This document shows, piece after piece, positions 45,085 through 56,985 of a stretch of DNA of 64,000 nucleotides. Made by a program: the position numbers and the translations under genes. Position 1 is the first letter of the stretch. Each line of letters opens with the position of its first letter. The stretch lies in NCBI GenBank assembly GCA_022494885.1, contig JAGVSM010003009.1, positions 1-64,000 of the forward strand, in the 5' to 3' direction. This DNA comes from Micrasema longulum. Its lineage: Eukaryota > Arthropoda > Insecta > Trichoptera > Brachycentridae. The notes beneath the pieces are model-generated. The model was given only the letters and a program-made list of their open reading frames with translations. It was not told the origin of the DNA and searched no databases.

Positions 45085-46690
45085 TGGTATGTTTATAAAT
45101 TTGCATAAACCACTTTAATTTTGAGTTACACTTCGACCGGTTTCGAGTTTACTACCTCGTCGTCAGGAATTAAACGAAATTATAATTACACGCGTTGCTA
45201 TTTATACTATAAAATATTGTATGAAAGAGACAGAAAAAGGAAAGAAAAGAGAAAGAAGATAAAATGAATCACAATGGGAATATTTTCAAAAGAGGACTCG
45301 AAGTTAAATTTAATTGATTAATTATTATTCAAAGTTTTTGATTGATGGCTTTACTAATTTCTAGTAGGGTTGAAGCACCAATGAATGACCATTTAAGGTT
45401 CAGCTTGTAGTGAAATCCACATCAAATGTATAAATTTCATTATTTGAGTGTACATAATAAAAGAAAACAATAAAAAACATTAATTTTTCTAAGTACTTTT
45501 ACTTTTTTATTGAAATACGAGTATTACAATTATAATTAATATTACTCTAAAAAAAAACTGAATCACCAGTGAATGGCCACTACTACCCCAGTAAAAATAA
45601 TACTCAGATTTAGTTACATCATAATATTATAAAACACCCTTACATGTTAGAATAAAGATATATTCAAAGAATTGCACAAGAAATGTCGTCAAATAAAACA
45701 CTTACTACACCTTTTCTTATAAAAACACTTTAAATCTCAGAACAATAACGGAAAGACGCACTTTTACTATTTGACAACTCACAGTTCAAAACTGATAGAT
45801 TTGTTTCTTACCAAAAGATGTGTCCGCCTACCGCTTTTGTCATAGTAGCTAGTGTTAAAAGTTTTTTGACTGGACACATGTAGCAATTCTTATTTTATTG
45901 TGTTTTATTAACCAATGATCATTTACTGGGGGGTGGTCATTTACTGGTGCTTTGACCCTAGTTCTAAATTGTCTAAACGAAAACAATTTTTTTGGATATG
46001 GAAAATTTCTGCACCCGTTTCTTGATAAAAATCATTGTTTTCGGACATAAGATGATTTGCGAATTCTGGAAAATTATTATTTCTGAGACATCTTATATGT
46101 TCTTTGATTTTAACTTTAAATTTACGTGAAGTTTTTCTAATATGGAAATTTGGGCAATTTAAGTAATTTAATTTATAAATTCCCAAATGATTTTATTTAG
46201 CATCCTTATCTTTACGATTTAATAATAATTTACCTTTATTATTATTATAATAAAAAGCTGGCCTAATATTGTTAGGTAAAATTTGAGCGATATTATTAGA
46301 AAATGAATTAATGTACAAAATTCCACGCCGATTTTTATTATTGTTCGAAACATTTTGGGAACTGAATAAGTATTTTTCCTTTAGTTCATTTTAAGTTTTG
46401 TATTCAAAATGTTGTCGCCTAAATTTGATTCATAACTATTATTGAAAACAATACTCTTTATCGTATTTCAAAATTATTTTTATTTAGTGGTATTGAAGTA
46501 AGACGATGTATCATAGAATGGAAAGCAAATGTTTATGTGATGAGGGATGGTAACAAGTTAGTTTAATATAAGTTAGCATAATTATAAGTAAGTTTGATTC
46601 CTGACTAAGAGGTAGTAACCTCGAAACCGGTCGAAGTGTTACTCAAAATTAAAGTGGTTTACAATACAAATTAATAAACATATACGTGTA
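45085..46690 (-). mobile_element. Penelope-like element relic with inverted ends, split by a MITE
   Basis: The flanks are inverted copies of the Penelope-type terminal block: CACTTCGACCGGTTTCGAG near 45127 and its reverse near 46618. On the - strand, 46186 to 45963 encodes a GIY-YIG endonuclease domain: LGIYKLNYLNCPNFHIRK, KFKVKIKEHIRCLRNNN and FANHLMSENNDF. Known elements have YIG where this has HIR, so the nuclease motif is damaged. Upstream, only scraps of the linker remain and there is no RT. The frame continues after the MITE at 45365 as LEISKAINQKL with a stop at 45329. Confidence 0.75.
45366..45959. mobile_element. 594-bp MITE inserted in the Penelope-like frame
   Basis: The ends AGGGTTGAAGCACCAATG and, reversed, AGGGTCAAAGCACCAGTA match in most positions and continue ATGACCA. 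AGT (or TAGT) is repeated at 45363-45365 and 45960-45962. Deleting one copy plus the element restores the Penelope reading NLELEISKA. The 3-4 bp duplication fits a PIF/Harbinger-type origin, unproven. Confidence 0.7.
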
Positions 46691-46784
46691 AAATGTGATA
46701 CCACAAAGTAAAAATTGTTTTTGATAACAATAATATAAAAGGAATACATTTTATCTGCTAGGCACTTTACTTATACTTATAAAA

Positions 46785-46820
46785 TTTAAAAGAAATATTT
46801 CCATTTTTATAATTTACCTA
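46785..46820 (-). repeat. SINE2 tail scrap
   Basis: AAGAAATATTTCCATTTTTA and TAATTTACCTAAA match the tail of SINE2 at 15285-15318. Confidence 0.35.
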
Positions 46821-47254
46821 AAAAAATATATTTTAAAAACTCTTAGATTTAAAACATTGACCATTTTGTCAATACACTTCACCTGCAATGAAATCTTTAT
46901 GCTTTCTTTATCAGACGGTTCATATTCTGATTTGAAATTTGTCTCTGAGTTAAATTTAAATGTTCATGGAAGCAAAGAGAGAGGGAGGAAAGTAGAGTAG
47001 CTTTACAATGTCTTCTCCTTTTTATGAACTTTTTATGTAATATTTTTATTTTTACTTTTTTAGAATTAAATTATTTTTCCCCTCTCCTCCTGCATTTATT
47101 AGTGTGAAATCTGTAATTGATCTTACTTTTTTTAATTGTTCTTTTGTACCTTGTTTTATATAAAGACTGTATGATTTCATTAATAAATAAATACATTTTA
47201 AAAAAGGGCCAATATCGTAAATAACAACATTAAAGCAAAGGTATTTTACAGCGT

Positions 47255-47500
47255 TATAATCAACTAATTATTTTGATAAAATTATAATTAATGTTATCAA
47301 TAAAACTTCTTGGTTAAGTTTTACTTTTTTATTGTTTTAATCAACGACCGCTTACGCCTAAGTAGGCATCTTCAAGACTTGAAGATGTCTACTTGCGAAC
47401 TTAGGCGAAAGCGCTCGTTAGTCAACACAAAAAAAAAGTAAAACTATACAAAAAAGTTTTATTGAAAACTTCATTTATAATTTTTTTAAATTATTAAATA
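47255..47500. repeat. Foldback element, about 245 bp
   Basis: It is nearly one long palindrome centred at about 47379: GCCTAAGTAGGCATCTTCAA then GACTTGAAGATGTCTACTTG and GAACTTAGGC, and outer arms ATCAATAAAACTTC / AAGTTTTATTGA. The GAAGATG-CTTAGGCG motif is reminiscent of Penelope-type ends. Confidence 0.6.
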
Positions 47501-47875
47501 TGGAATTTATCAAGAAATATCACCAAAAAACATAAATATTATTATAATAAACTATTTGGGGTATTTAAAACTATTATCAATAAAAAACGCTACCACGTAA
47601 GTATATGTAAATATAATATTAAAAAAAAATAATAATTAACATCAATCCACTACAAAATGTTTGCAAGAGAAAAATTAAATCCAACATTTGCTCTTTTAGA
47701 CCCAAGCCATAGAACTATTTGTTATACACATAATGACACGCACACGATGATTTTAAATTGAAAAAAATAGTTAATCAGAAAATATAAGAATTCTTACAAG
47801 ATTGCGTTGTCTTGAATATGTAAAGGCGGGTTTTCTCTGATGTTTACGCTCTCTGTATCTAGGCGGATTAAGAAC
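47501..47875. other. No recognised gene
   Basis: AT-rich sequence only. Confidence 0.35.
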
Positions 47876-47879
47876 ACAG

Positions 47880-48185
47880 TTCTATTAAACATTCTGAATA
47901 AGGAAATCTAGTGGAGGTATGTCCGCCTCGGTATTTAGTGGTTGGCGAGTTCGCCTACCATTCGTGAAGCCTTATCGTTTCCTAGCAGGGTGTGGACGTG
48001 AAATATAGACGATTTTGATGTTTTTTTTAAACTGAAATATTTCATTGTTCCTGGACTGAGCCCCGAAGTTTAAGACTGATCAGCTTACCTTCATGTTGCA
48101 GATGAATAAACTACGCTTCATTTGGTTTACCAATGAATTGCCCTATGCGCCACTAAGTGGGAAAAGGGCGACGATGATGACAATT
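47880..48185 (+). repeat. SINE3 copy
   Basis: Head GGTATTTAGTGGTTGGCGAG with a damaged B-box, body TTCCTGGACTGAGCCCCGAA, box GGTTTACCAATGAATTGCCC, and GACGATGATGAC tail. Confidence 0.7.
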
Positions 48186-48834
48186 TGTATACGCGATCAG
48201 AATCTGAGTATATAATTGTGTCTAAATTAGGCCGTGTTTAAAAAGTTTACATTAGTGTTAAGATTTCGACCAATTTTAATCAAAGTCTAACCCTGATTAT
48301 GGAGAAATTTATCTTTTCATGGAGGGCAGACAGGACAGGGCGCCGTAGAAGCAAAATAATGATTAAAGAATTCACCCCCGCCATATTAGACAATTTGCAT
48401 ATTAAGCGGTTAATCTTCTAGACAATAAATTGAGTATTATTATTTTTTGTACAGGACTCTTGGGTATATTAACGAATGGTTTTGATAATTATCGCGTTAT
48501 TAGTTGACTTTTCTTATATACTCAAATTTAACAGTGTATTTCTGTTACGAAAATCACAATTTATTGACGTCAAATATTAATTTTGTTGATGAAAGTTATT
48601 GGTGAATGTTTCATTCATTTTTTTTTTTGTTTCAAGAAAACTGCAGCTATAACAAAATAAATTATTAACAAATAAGCCAATATTCGGGCCCATTATTGCA
48701 TATTATAAAATACGACATTAAAAAGGCTTGTCTTGCATAAAATATAAGAGACGAAAAATGACGTTAACCACGGTCTTAATCGCCAAGGGATTTGTTTTTT
48801 TTATTTTTTTTTTAATTTGATTTTTGTACTTAAT
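48186..48834. other. No recognised gene
   Basis: Nothing supportable was seen. Confidence 0.35.
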
Positions 48835-49500
48835 GTTATGTGTACATTGGCAGGCTTATTACCAAATGGCAATTTCTTCCACAAAACACTAAAATAAAAG
48901 TTAAATTTTTATAATTCAAGTTACAAAATCAAGTCAAGTCCAATAGAAAATAAAATTACTAAAAGTAATCATGTGAATTAGAAATTACTAGATTTGTATA
49001 TAAATAACCTTAAATCCATACTATTACTTTCACTTAAAGAAAAAGGAAAGGATGAGATATTGAGAAAGAGAAAGGAGATGTTTCTTCAGAAATGATTTAA
49101 ACAGAGATACTGAATCTTTGATGGTGATTGGGAGATGATTCCACAGTCAAGCCGTATGGACACTAGATAGATGAGTTAGAGAAAAAAGAGAAATTGTGGA
49201 TGAGTATTAAGAGAGTCCTTTGAGAATTAGAATGTAGAGGTAAACCATGAACTGATAAGCGTTGAAATTATTCACGGAGGTATATAGGAACGTTAGGACT
49301 ATGAAATTCATTGAACAGAAGTGAGAGGGAGTGATAGTCTCCCCGCTATCTAATTTTGAGTCATTTCAGTTGCTTACGATAATCAGAAATCTGGTCATAT
49401 TTCCTAAGACCAAAAATATACCTTATGCATGTATTCTGAAGTCGTTCAAGTTTATCGAATTGCTGACATCTTAAATCAGTCAATTTACACATAGCAACCC
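48835..49500 (-). pseudogene. LINE-E C-terminal remnant and 3' end
   Basis: On the - strand a frame reads LWNHLPITIKDSVSLFKSFL, KKHLLSLSQYL, and upstream LQNTCIRYIFGLRKYDQIS. The LHNxCxRYIF--R---HIS and LWN-LP---FK--LKKHL order is the LINE C-terminal region. Confidence 0.6.
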
Positions 49501-50914
49501 CGGATCAGTTCATTTAAAAACAGAAAATAAATGTTATATCCAAGAATATAAAATATTTAGTTAGTGTGTTGAATAAAGTTGTAAATGTTTTTTTTTAAAT
49601 AAAATTATTGCATAAAATAAGTACACATATTTAATAACAGGGAATCTATATAAAACTTGTGAATAGAAAATGAAAACGGAGTGTTCTCTGTTTAGAATAG
49701 TCTCCATCTAACATGGCTCAGCCTGTTCTAAGATGGAGATTTTTCTTTTTTAAAGCTAGTAGTTCTATACTAATATACTCGTAACAATAACAAAAAACTC
49801 AAAGTACTTAATTATAAATGCCTAGCTAGTCAAATGTAAGAAATTAACAATCGTTATTCTACAAATACCTGTTACTTAAACATAAATAATAAAGTATAAT
49901 ACATAATAAAAAACAAAAATAAAGTAATGAAATACATGAAAATATAAATAATATGTGTACCAATTATATAAAGTAGTACGTTTATTAATCTACATATATT
50001 TTTCAAAAAAATCTCTCGCTACACTATTTATATGTGCAGTTGTTTTATTTTAAAATTTGTTTTACATTTTCAGTCTTCTATATTTAGCATTAAACCATTA
50101 AATATTTTTGGAGCAATTGCATTATATTTCTTTTTACCAAAGGTGGTTGATACAAATACAGTTAATTCATGTTGCTGAACGAGTGTTTATATTTTGTTGG
50201 GTTCTTTTGACCTCATTTAATTTATTATAAAATTTAAGTAGTAGGCACCTCACAAACAATTATTATTATTATTTACAGTTCAGGCTCCAGCATTTTCATT
50301 GTAGTTGTTTAGAGTGAGAAAATATATCGTAGACTGCGGCATATCTATAAAATGAATAAATTATGCAAAATCAGAGGGTACATAGCTTCTATCGCATACA
50401 GCGGTTAATTTCCGAAGTTTGATGTGTAATAATTTAATTGGTAACTCTACGCCAAGCTATAATTTATTACTGACGTATCTAATTTCCGTGACTGAGCTGA
50501 ATTGTTAGCTAGTGAAAATCTCTGCACTTCGTATTTGAAATTAGTTAACTTATTTCATTCATTATATTCCATTAATTATAATATTAATTTATATCAACAA
50601 TATTTTGATATCAACATTTAATTCCGTAGAAACTTACCCACACTAATGTTTAACGCATATCTACGCATTAAAAGTGTCAAAAATTTTATTCCACGGATAA
50701 ATTTTTTCTTTTTTCTTTAATTAAGATTTAATTACATTTTTTATCGTTCTGAGGTTAGAAAATTTTTCTTAAAAGCCTATGAAAATCATGAGAGAGAAAT
50801 AAATCAATTTTGAAGTCGAATTAAATTACGACATAACAGTCGGTTTTAAAAGCGAACGCTTAGATGCGCAGGGAATGTGTCTAGTTTCTGCACTATTTCC
50901 ATATATATATTTAT
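49501..50914. other. AT-rich, with the 49678-49740 shared repeat
   Basis: Apart from the block shared with 15866-15920, nothing was recognised. 50110-50220 may be a LINE 3' end, but no frame could be followed. Confidence 0.35.
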
Positions 50915-51300
50915 TATTTATTTATTTAACACTTTATATAGATATACAATAAATATACATATAAGGGCGGGCATATTGCCTAAAGAGAATTTCTTCCTAC
51001 CTACCCAAACCGTTCAGTTTGAGAAAATTACAAATACATGGACATGTTGAATCATACAATTTTATACAAAAATTGAAAACAAAGATTAACAAAATATAAA
51101 TACATAAAAAATTAACACTATACTATGGAGAGAGGAGAGGGGATGGGAAGGAAAGAAGAAGAATAAAGGAACAATTTAAATATTTAGAAGGTAACATTTC
51201 AATTTTGACTTAAATGTAAATAAAGAAGTCTCTAACATTAGTGGGTAGATTATTCCACAATCGAGCGGCTACTACCGTGAAAGAGGAGGCAAGAATAAAA
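50915..51300 (-). repeat. LINE-C 3' end, copy 3
   Basis: Near-identical over long stretches to 29890-30290 (ATAAGGGCGGGCATATTGCC, TACCCAAACCGTTCAG, TGAGAAAATTACAAATACAT). It is truncated soon after the LWNNLP region. Confidence 0.8.
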
Positions 51301-51884
51301 GGGCACCTAGGTGTCAAAATGTTGCCAATATTAAAAAAAAAAAGTAATTATGTTTTTTTTCATCTGTTTTACTATCTTCCTGAGTTTACGTATTAGGACG
51401 TTAAAGGAACAGGCTTTGTAATCGCTCGGTAGATAAATACAGACGATTGTTAAACACCGTTCTGGTAATTATCAAAAGTCATAAAAAATCACGTTTAAGT
51501 GAGCACTTTTTGCTTGAGTTGGGATTCATTATAGTCTGTAATCACTTTGAAGTGGGCACTTTTTATCACAGAAGCCTAAAATATAAATTTAAAAACTATA
51601 ATTATATAAATTTAAAATATAAATGAGAACTATTTTAAATTTTGATGAATTAAGGAACGCGGACCAGATTTTCGAGGTCATTCATTCGTCGAAATCGATC
51701 ATATGACGTCGAGATGACAAGTCGGTAGAGCATACCGAGGTAGATAGAAATAGTACAGAAGTTAACCATACCGTCTCGATATGTAATTCGCAATTGCGGC
51801 ACAGAGTAGGAATGATATGTGAACTATGGTTTTTAGCGTAGTGGCACCAATACTTGCAAATAGTGTTCAACATCAACATTTGCA
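51301..51884. other. No recognised gene
   Basis: 51655-51850 is richer in CpG, and a - strand frame reads C--CELHIETVW, but no family could be named. Confidence 0.3.
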
Positions 51885-52210
51885 TTCTAGATCCTTTTAG
51901 CCGTTCTTTTGCTGTCCATTCGCTCTACATGTCCAAACCAACGCAGCACCCCTTTCTTAATTCTGTCGATAATGCGTGTCTCAGCCTTACGTACTTCACG
52001 GATCTCAACATTTATGCACATATCAAACATCGTTTTACCACACATTTGGCTGAGGGATCGCATTTCGACAGCATTTTACCTACCATTATAATTTTTCCAA
52101 TTTCATACTTCACTCCCAAACATTAAAGTTGGCACTAGAACTCCATTATGAACCGCTAGTTTTACCTCCTGCGACAAACATTTGTTTGCCCAATTAGATT
52201 TTAGTGCATC
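51885..52210 (-). pseudogene. LINE-D fragment, opposite strand
   Basis: Reversed, it gives the RIKKGVLRWFGHVERMDSK block and upstream CGKTMFDMCINVEIREV, as at 38600-38760. Stops are present. Confidence 0.65.
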
Positions 52211-52229
52211 GTTCACCCTGTTTGTTCCT

Positions 52230-52335
52230 TTCAGTTTTTTTTTGTTGCATTATATACAGTATTAAACAGTAAAAACCATGTGTAAAATTGAAGTCACCCT
52301 TGCCAAAAACACTTGTACACTTTCTTCCTTGTGAG
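52230..52335 (-). repeat. LINE-B 3' UTR scrap
   Basis: CCTTGCCAAAAACACTT matches CCGTGCCAAAAACACTT of 31137-31150 with similar flanks. Confidence 0.4.
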
Positions 52336-53088
52336 AACACACATACAAAACAAAATATTATTCATGAGAAATTACAAAATCTCAATTCAGTCGATTCACT
52401 CAATACAGTTCAAAGCTAATCCGCAAATGCAAATTTCAGCGTGTTTATTTTTTTCAGCACAGTATTTTAGCATTTCAGTCGAGTCATGGCGATGTGAAAA
52501 CGCGAACAAAATTGGAACAAACGGGGATTACTCACTAAATATTCCGCATAAAATATATTCGGGAGTCAAATTGGTTCCCGGTGATATGATGGGGGAATTA
52601 ATGTTGCAGAAAATAGCACAGAGCCAATTACTGAGAATCAGAATTGCAGTGAAATGCAATAATCTGATAACATTGTAACCAGATTGTATACTTTTGCGTG
52701 GGAGCCACAGATGATCGACAAAATGGTGCTTTGAGTGTAAAATAGTGTATATTTGTCCCTGATGTAGAATTATGTTAGCATTTAAAATTTATATCCACCC
52801 ATACAAATATTATAAATGCGAAAAGGTGCTTGTTTGTTTGTGTTCCCTTTTACGTCTCAACAGAGTGACCGATTGACCTTTTTTTTTTGAGAAGAAAAAT
52901 AATATACTTATTTTTCAACCTGAATTAAAAAAACTACGATGAAGTAATATATATTATATTTACAATAAGCACCGAGATACAGTTAATAGAGATGACGCTT
53001 CATATAACGCGACTTTGAAAACAAATTATAAAAATTATCGAACAACGTTGCCGTGCAAAACGCGAAGTAGAGTCAATAAGTTTACTTG
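52336..53088. other. No recognised gene
   Basis: A 121-codon open frame (52313-52678, +) shows no recognisable family, no splice context and ordinary composition. It is kept only as a possibility. Confidence 0.3.
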
Positions 53089-53418
53089 CAACTTTTTATG
53101 CCGCTTACTCTGATTTCTAAGCTGTATGTCACGATCTTCCATACTGTTTCACAACTGTTTGTGCCGCTTACTCTGATTTCAAAACTGTACGTCGCGACCT
53201 TTTACACTGTTTCACAACTGTTTGTGCCGCTTACTCTGATTTCAAAGCTGTACGTCGCGACCTTTTACACTGTTTCACAACGGTTTGTGCCGCTTACTTT
53301 GATTTCAAAGCTGTACGTCACGACCTTCTATTCTGTTTCACAACTGTTTATGCCGCTTACTCTGATTTTAAAGCTGCACGTCACGCTCTTTTACATTGTT
53401 TCACAACTGTTTATGCCT
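53089..53418 (+). repeat. 63-bp minisatellite, 5.2 units, in-frame
   Basis: Units start exactly at 53089, 53152, 53215, 53278 and 53341, with a partial at 53404; there are no indels. Each unit reads, in one frame, QLFVPLTLISKLYV plus ATFYTVS (21 residues). Because 63 is a multiple of three and substitutions avoid stops, the frame stays open over 53086-53472. Units 2 and 3 are the most alike. Whether it is translated is unknown. It abuts a 393-repeat piece at 53430. Confidence 0.9.
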
Positions 53419-53429
53419 AAATTTATTGC

Positions 53430-53550
53430 AACAGAGGAAAAACATTTTCGAGAAGGGAATATGGAAGTCTAGGCATTTACAAGGCTTATGGTCTGTCGTT
53501 GGCTGGTTTAAGTGGCCATTTTACACACTGTGTAACATTCACCATTCTGC
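53430..53550 (+). repeat. 393-bp repeat piece
   Basis: GCAACAGAGGAAAAACATTT, GGAAGTCTAGGCATTTACAA and CTGGTTTAAGTGGCCATTTT match the family with several changes. Confidence 0.65.
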
Positions 53551-53936
53551 CTTTAAAATATAAATATATTTTATAAATCGTCTGCACTTGTTTCCTCAAA
53601 ACTCAAACCGCCGCGCCAGAGTCGAAGAAATCGAGTCTTGGAGATTCGATTTTGCAAATCAACACTAAGACAGCGGCATGCAAATGTCCTTGCCTCTAAA
53701 CATTAAAATTCTTACTTTAATTGACTATACTCCCTAATAATTTATTTATAAACTAGGTCACAAAAAAATGTCTATGATTTTAATACCACATAAACTTTTT
53801 ATTTACTTTCGTATTTTTTCTAAATTTAATTTTCTAAGTACTTCAATTTTATTGTTTTTTTGTCTCTGCATCTATTTTTTATTTTGTATTTCTTATTCTC
53901 TTATTTTCCGCTCGAATCTATTTATTTAAAAAAACA
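53551..53936. other. No recognised gene
   Basis: Nothing supportable was seen. Confidence 0.35.
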
Positions 53937-54194
53937 TCATCATTATTCCCTTTCCGCACCGAATGGTGCGTAGGGCACTGCATTGGTACACCAACCTCAG
54001 GGTATCTTGATATTTTTTTGTTACATTAAGGTAAGATGATCAGTCTTACGCTTCAGGTACCAGTCCGGGGACTAAGAGATATTCTGGTGTGAAAATACCC
54101 TTTAAAAATATATTTTATATTAGCTATGTCGGGAATCAAACCCGAAACCTCTCGCATAGTAGGCAAACGCGCTGACCATTACACCACGAGGCCG
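53937..54194 (-). repeat. SINE3 copy, near full length
   Basis: Reverse-strand head CCTCGTGGTGTAATGGTCAG, B-box GGGTTTGATTCCCG, body CCCCGGACTGGTACCTGAAG, AAGACTGATCATCTTACC and the GGAAAGGGAATAATGATGAT tail. This is the best reference for the family. Confidence 0.85.
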
Positions 54195-54429
54195 ACGAAA
54201 AAAACCTGAATTTAACATCCCGTTTAAATTTTATGTGTCCCTTTTTCACTTTCACACCATAGATTTTATATTATATTCTAGATTTAGCATACGCACAGGC
54301 TATGCCTATGTGGATTTTTGTTTTGTTTTAATAAACATAGTCATATCTGTAATAAGAAATATACTTTAATGTGAACAAAAAAAATCTTAATAAACATGAA
54401 AAATACTGAAAAATAAACAATTATGAAAG

Positions 54430-54500
54430 TGAACATATTACAACAAAGATGAAGAACATTTAAGAGAAGGTGATATAGAAGTCTAGGCATCTACTAATAT
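54430..54500 (+). repeat. 393-bp repeat piece
   Basis: ACATATTACAACAAAGATGA, AGAACATTTAAGAGAAGG and GAAGTCTAGGCATCTAC match the family. Confidence 0.65.
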
Positions 54501-54539
54501 TTTAATATGAAAATATTACTAAATTGTTAATATTAACAA

Positions 54540-54975
54540 CTCCCAAGGGAGTGGAATCCAGTTCTTGAAAGTATTCAGAAAAATGCTCGTATGAGGTTTT
54601 CCCAGAATATAAATTATATTATACCCAAAACACGCACGATTTTTGCTCAGTGAGAGTTTCTAATATTTTGGAAGAGAGTTTAAAGCTCTTAAGAACAAAA
54701 TCTATTTTTAAGAGATGGGTTCAGGTCTGGTTTTTCCTTGGGGTATGGATTCGAGTTAGAAACTCCTTTGCTTATTTTTACATTGATGTGCTATGTGTTA
54801 TGTTTTAATGATGTTTTTGTTCTGAATATTAATATAGTTACGCTATATTATTTTAGTATATTATTTGTCTCAACTCAACATAGGACTTTCGTCCCATGGA
54901 GTTAGGACTTGTGTCCCAATAAATGTAAATAAAATTATATTGTGAATAAATAAATAAGTTTAGCTTAAAGTGAGC
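54540..54975 (+). pseudogene. LINE-G 3' end, + strand half of a tail-to-tail pair
   Basis: Reads QLPREWNPVLESIQKNARM, RFSQNINYIIPKTRTIFAQ, then a stop; it parallels the - strand copy that follows (RTRFSQSMNYVIPKTRMTFA). Its 3' UTR has GGACTTTCGTCCCATGGAG and a TAAATAAATAA tail at 54950-54960. Confidence 0.7.
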
Positions 54976-54999
54976 TGTCAACTTATTCTTTGGTGTAAT

Positions 55000-55775
55000 T
55001 AATTAATAGTGCCACGTCTTTATTGTACTTAAGTTGATTGTACATTATTTGAGACATAAGTCCCAACTCCATGGAACTAAAAGTCCTGTGTTGAGATGAG
55101 ATGGTACTAGCAATTAGTTGACACAGACACATGAGTATATCACCACAAATATAGGATCAGAAGCAAAAAATAATTTGCAAAAAAAGTATATATATATTAA
55201 ACATCAATATGGTAAACAGTAAACTCAAACATTCGGAAAATCATCAAGGAGTTTCCTACTCAAATCCCTCCCACTAAGGAAAATCCAGTCCGTAACTACT
55301 TTCTTGAAAATAGTTTTTGTCCTTGAGAGCTTAATACGCTCTTCCAAAATATTGAACACACTCGGTACGATAAATGAGAGATGCCTCTGAGCAAAAGTCA
55401 TACGGGTTTTGGGTATGACATAATTCATGCTCTGGGAAAACCTCGTCCGGACATTTTGCTGAGACCTCTCCTTATTGTTCGACCAGAAGTGAGTAAGTGC
55501 TTCTTTTAGGTACAGTTGTCTCATATCCAGCACCTTCATGTATTAGAACAACTGTTCTGACGGGTATGTTGGAGGGCACTGGAATATTATTATCAATAAT
55601 ATTTTTTGTGAAATCATAAGAGGCTTTAAAATGGATGCCGCACAACCCCCCCAGCCAGCTATTCCATAGGTTGCAGTGGATTGAAACCGAGCAAAATACA
55701 CACTTCTGAGAGTGCCGATATCCAGAATGTCTCTAAGAGAGCAGAATAGATGACACGTGATTTAGGGGTATATAA
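55000..55775 (-). pseudogene. LINE-G remnant, - strand half of the pair
   Basis: The - strand reads LRDILDIGTLRSVYFARFQS, TATYGIAGWGGCAAS, then one TAA, MKVLDMRQLYLKEALTHFWS, RFSQSMNYVIPKTRMTFAQR and HLSFIVPSVFNILEERIK: the end of the RT and the C-terminal region. 3' UTR 55030-55110 is the mirror of 54870-54960 (GGAGTTGGGACTTATGTC reversed). Confidence 0.75.
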
Positions 55776-56394
55776 ATATACTACACGCGACACCCTCATT
55801 CCATATCCCCTTTATCTTTTATTCAATCTTGTCAGTTTTACTAACGAGCGTTATGGTACCGCTCCTGCCGGTTATGTCACCATTGCGAGAAATAAACTAT
55901 TACATAAAACTATATAACTACTCTATGGAAACACGAATATTTGCTCATTATAATTAGTGTAAACAAAACATTATGCAAAACATCATATTGCTGATATCTG
56001 AAACCAATTAACTATTATTTTTTAGTATGTATACGATGCGCGGTGTTTCTGACAATTACACAATTAATGTCATTAGGTAATACAAATTAAAACATATTAC
56101 ACAACGAATTTTTTATTTGTTTTAATTTTAAATATTGTTTTAGTTACAACTATGCCTACCCACCATTTTTCTTTCTAAAAGCATTAAAATTCTTTCATTT
56201 TAATATATTTTTTTCCTATATTTTTTATGCTTTTTTTATTATTTTGAACTATTTCATCTTGTTTTTGGTTGAAATTTTGTTTATGTCTGAACTCTTTTTT
56301 GAAATGCATCAACACGTATGTCTGAGCACCCGATGACAAACTATAAGTTCATTATAGGATTAATATTTAAAGCATTTTAACTTTATTTTCAAAC
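55776..56394. other. No recognised gene
   Basis: AT-rich; nothing supportable. Confidence 0.35.
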
Positions 56395-56500
56395 ATTTTA
56401 CTAAATGTTAGAAGTATCTGTATATAACCACTTACCGACTTTTCTATATCAACCGGTTTTAAAACGTACCCGTCTCTTTGCCAGGACACAAATTTAAGTT
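56395..56500. repeat. Half-copy of the 26321-26736 inverted-end element
   Basis: TTTTACTAAATGTTAGAAGT, ATAACCACTTACCGACTTTT and CCCGTCTCTTTGCCAGGACA match one arm plus adjoining interior of the 26.3-kb element in reverse. Confidence 0.6.
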
Positions 56501-56544
56501 ACATTAAATATTTTCCCATAAGATAAAATATTTTCATAACCTAA

Positions 56545-56985
56545 TCATTTCGTGACATGATATGAAGTACTTTCTTATGCTGGAGATGGTTCAGAAGAAA
56601 TTTCTGAGGAATCTTTACTTAAGAGAGTGCAGAAACTATCCGTGGTTGTACCCGTCTGACTTCATACTGGGAATGCTTGGCTACAATAGTTTGGAGAAAA
56701 GAAGAAATGCATACTTGCTTATGTATTTTTTCCGATTGATTCGTGGTAATACGATCAACATAGGTGTAACGGAGAGTATTTTTCTTTTTGTTCCTAATGA
56801 CTACCTTAGACATAGACAGCTTAAGCTGTTTTATCTTCCCGCTTGCAGAACCAACCTGCCGATGGTAATGCCAGTAGGAAGAGCAATGTGTTTACTCAAC
56901 CGTATGTCTTCGGATATTGACAAAATTTATATTAGTGAAAAAAAGTTCAGAGAGGATAACATTCTTTCTCTATAATTGCTAGGTA
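56545..56985 (+). pseudogene. LINE-H C-terminal coding remnant
   Basis: A 137-codon open frame reads LEMVQKKFLRNLYLRECRNY, LGMLGYNSLEKRRNAYLLMY, FFRLIRGNTINIG, FVPNDYLRHRQLKLFYLPAC, RTNLPMVMPVGRAMCLLNRM. The E-VQKKFLR-L, L---SLE-RR----L---F-L--G, R-R--F-VP---N----P--RM order is the post-RT region of Jockey/R1-like LINEs. The frame is fully open but has lost everything upstream. A shorter relic is at 25375-25495. Confidence 0.75.

Noticed and set aside
52313..52678. 121-codon + strand frame
   Set aside because: Its start overlaps a LINE-B UTR scrap and it has no recognisable domain or splice sites; kept only as a remark.
56619..56813. 64-codon - strand frame
   Set aside because: Shadow of the LINE-H frame.
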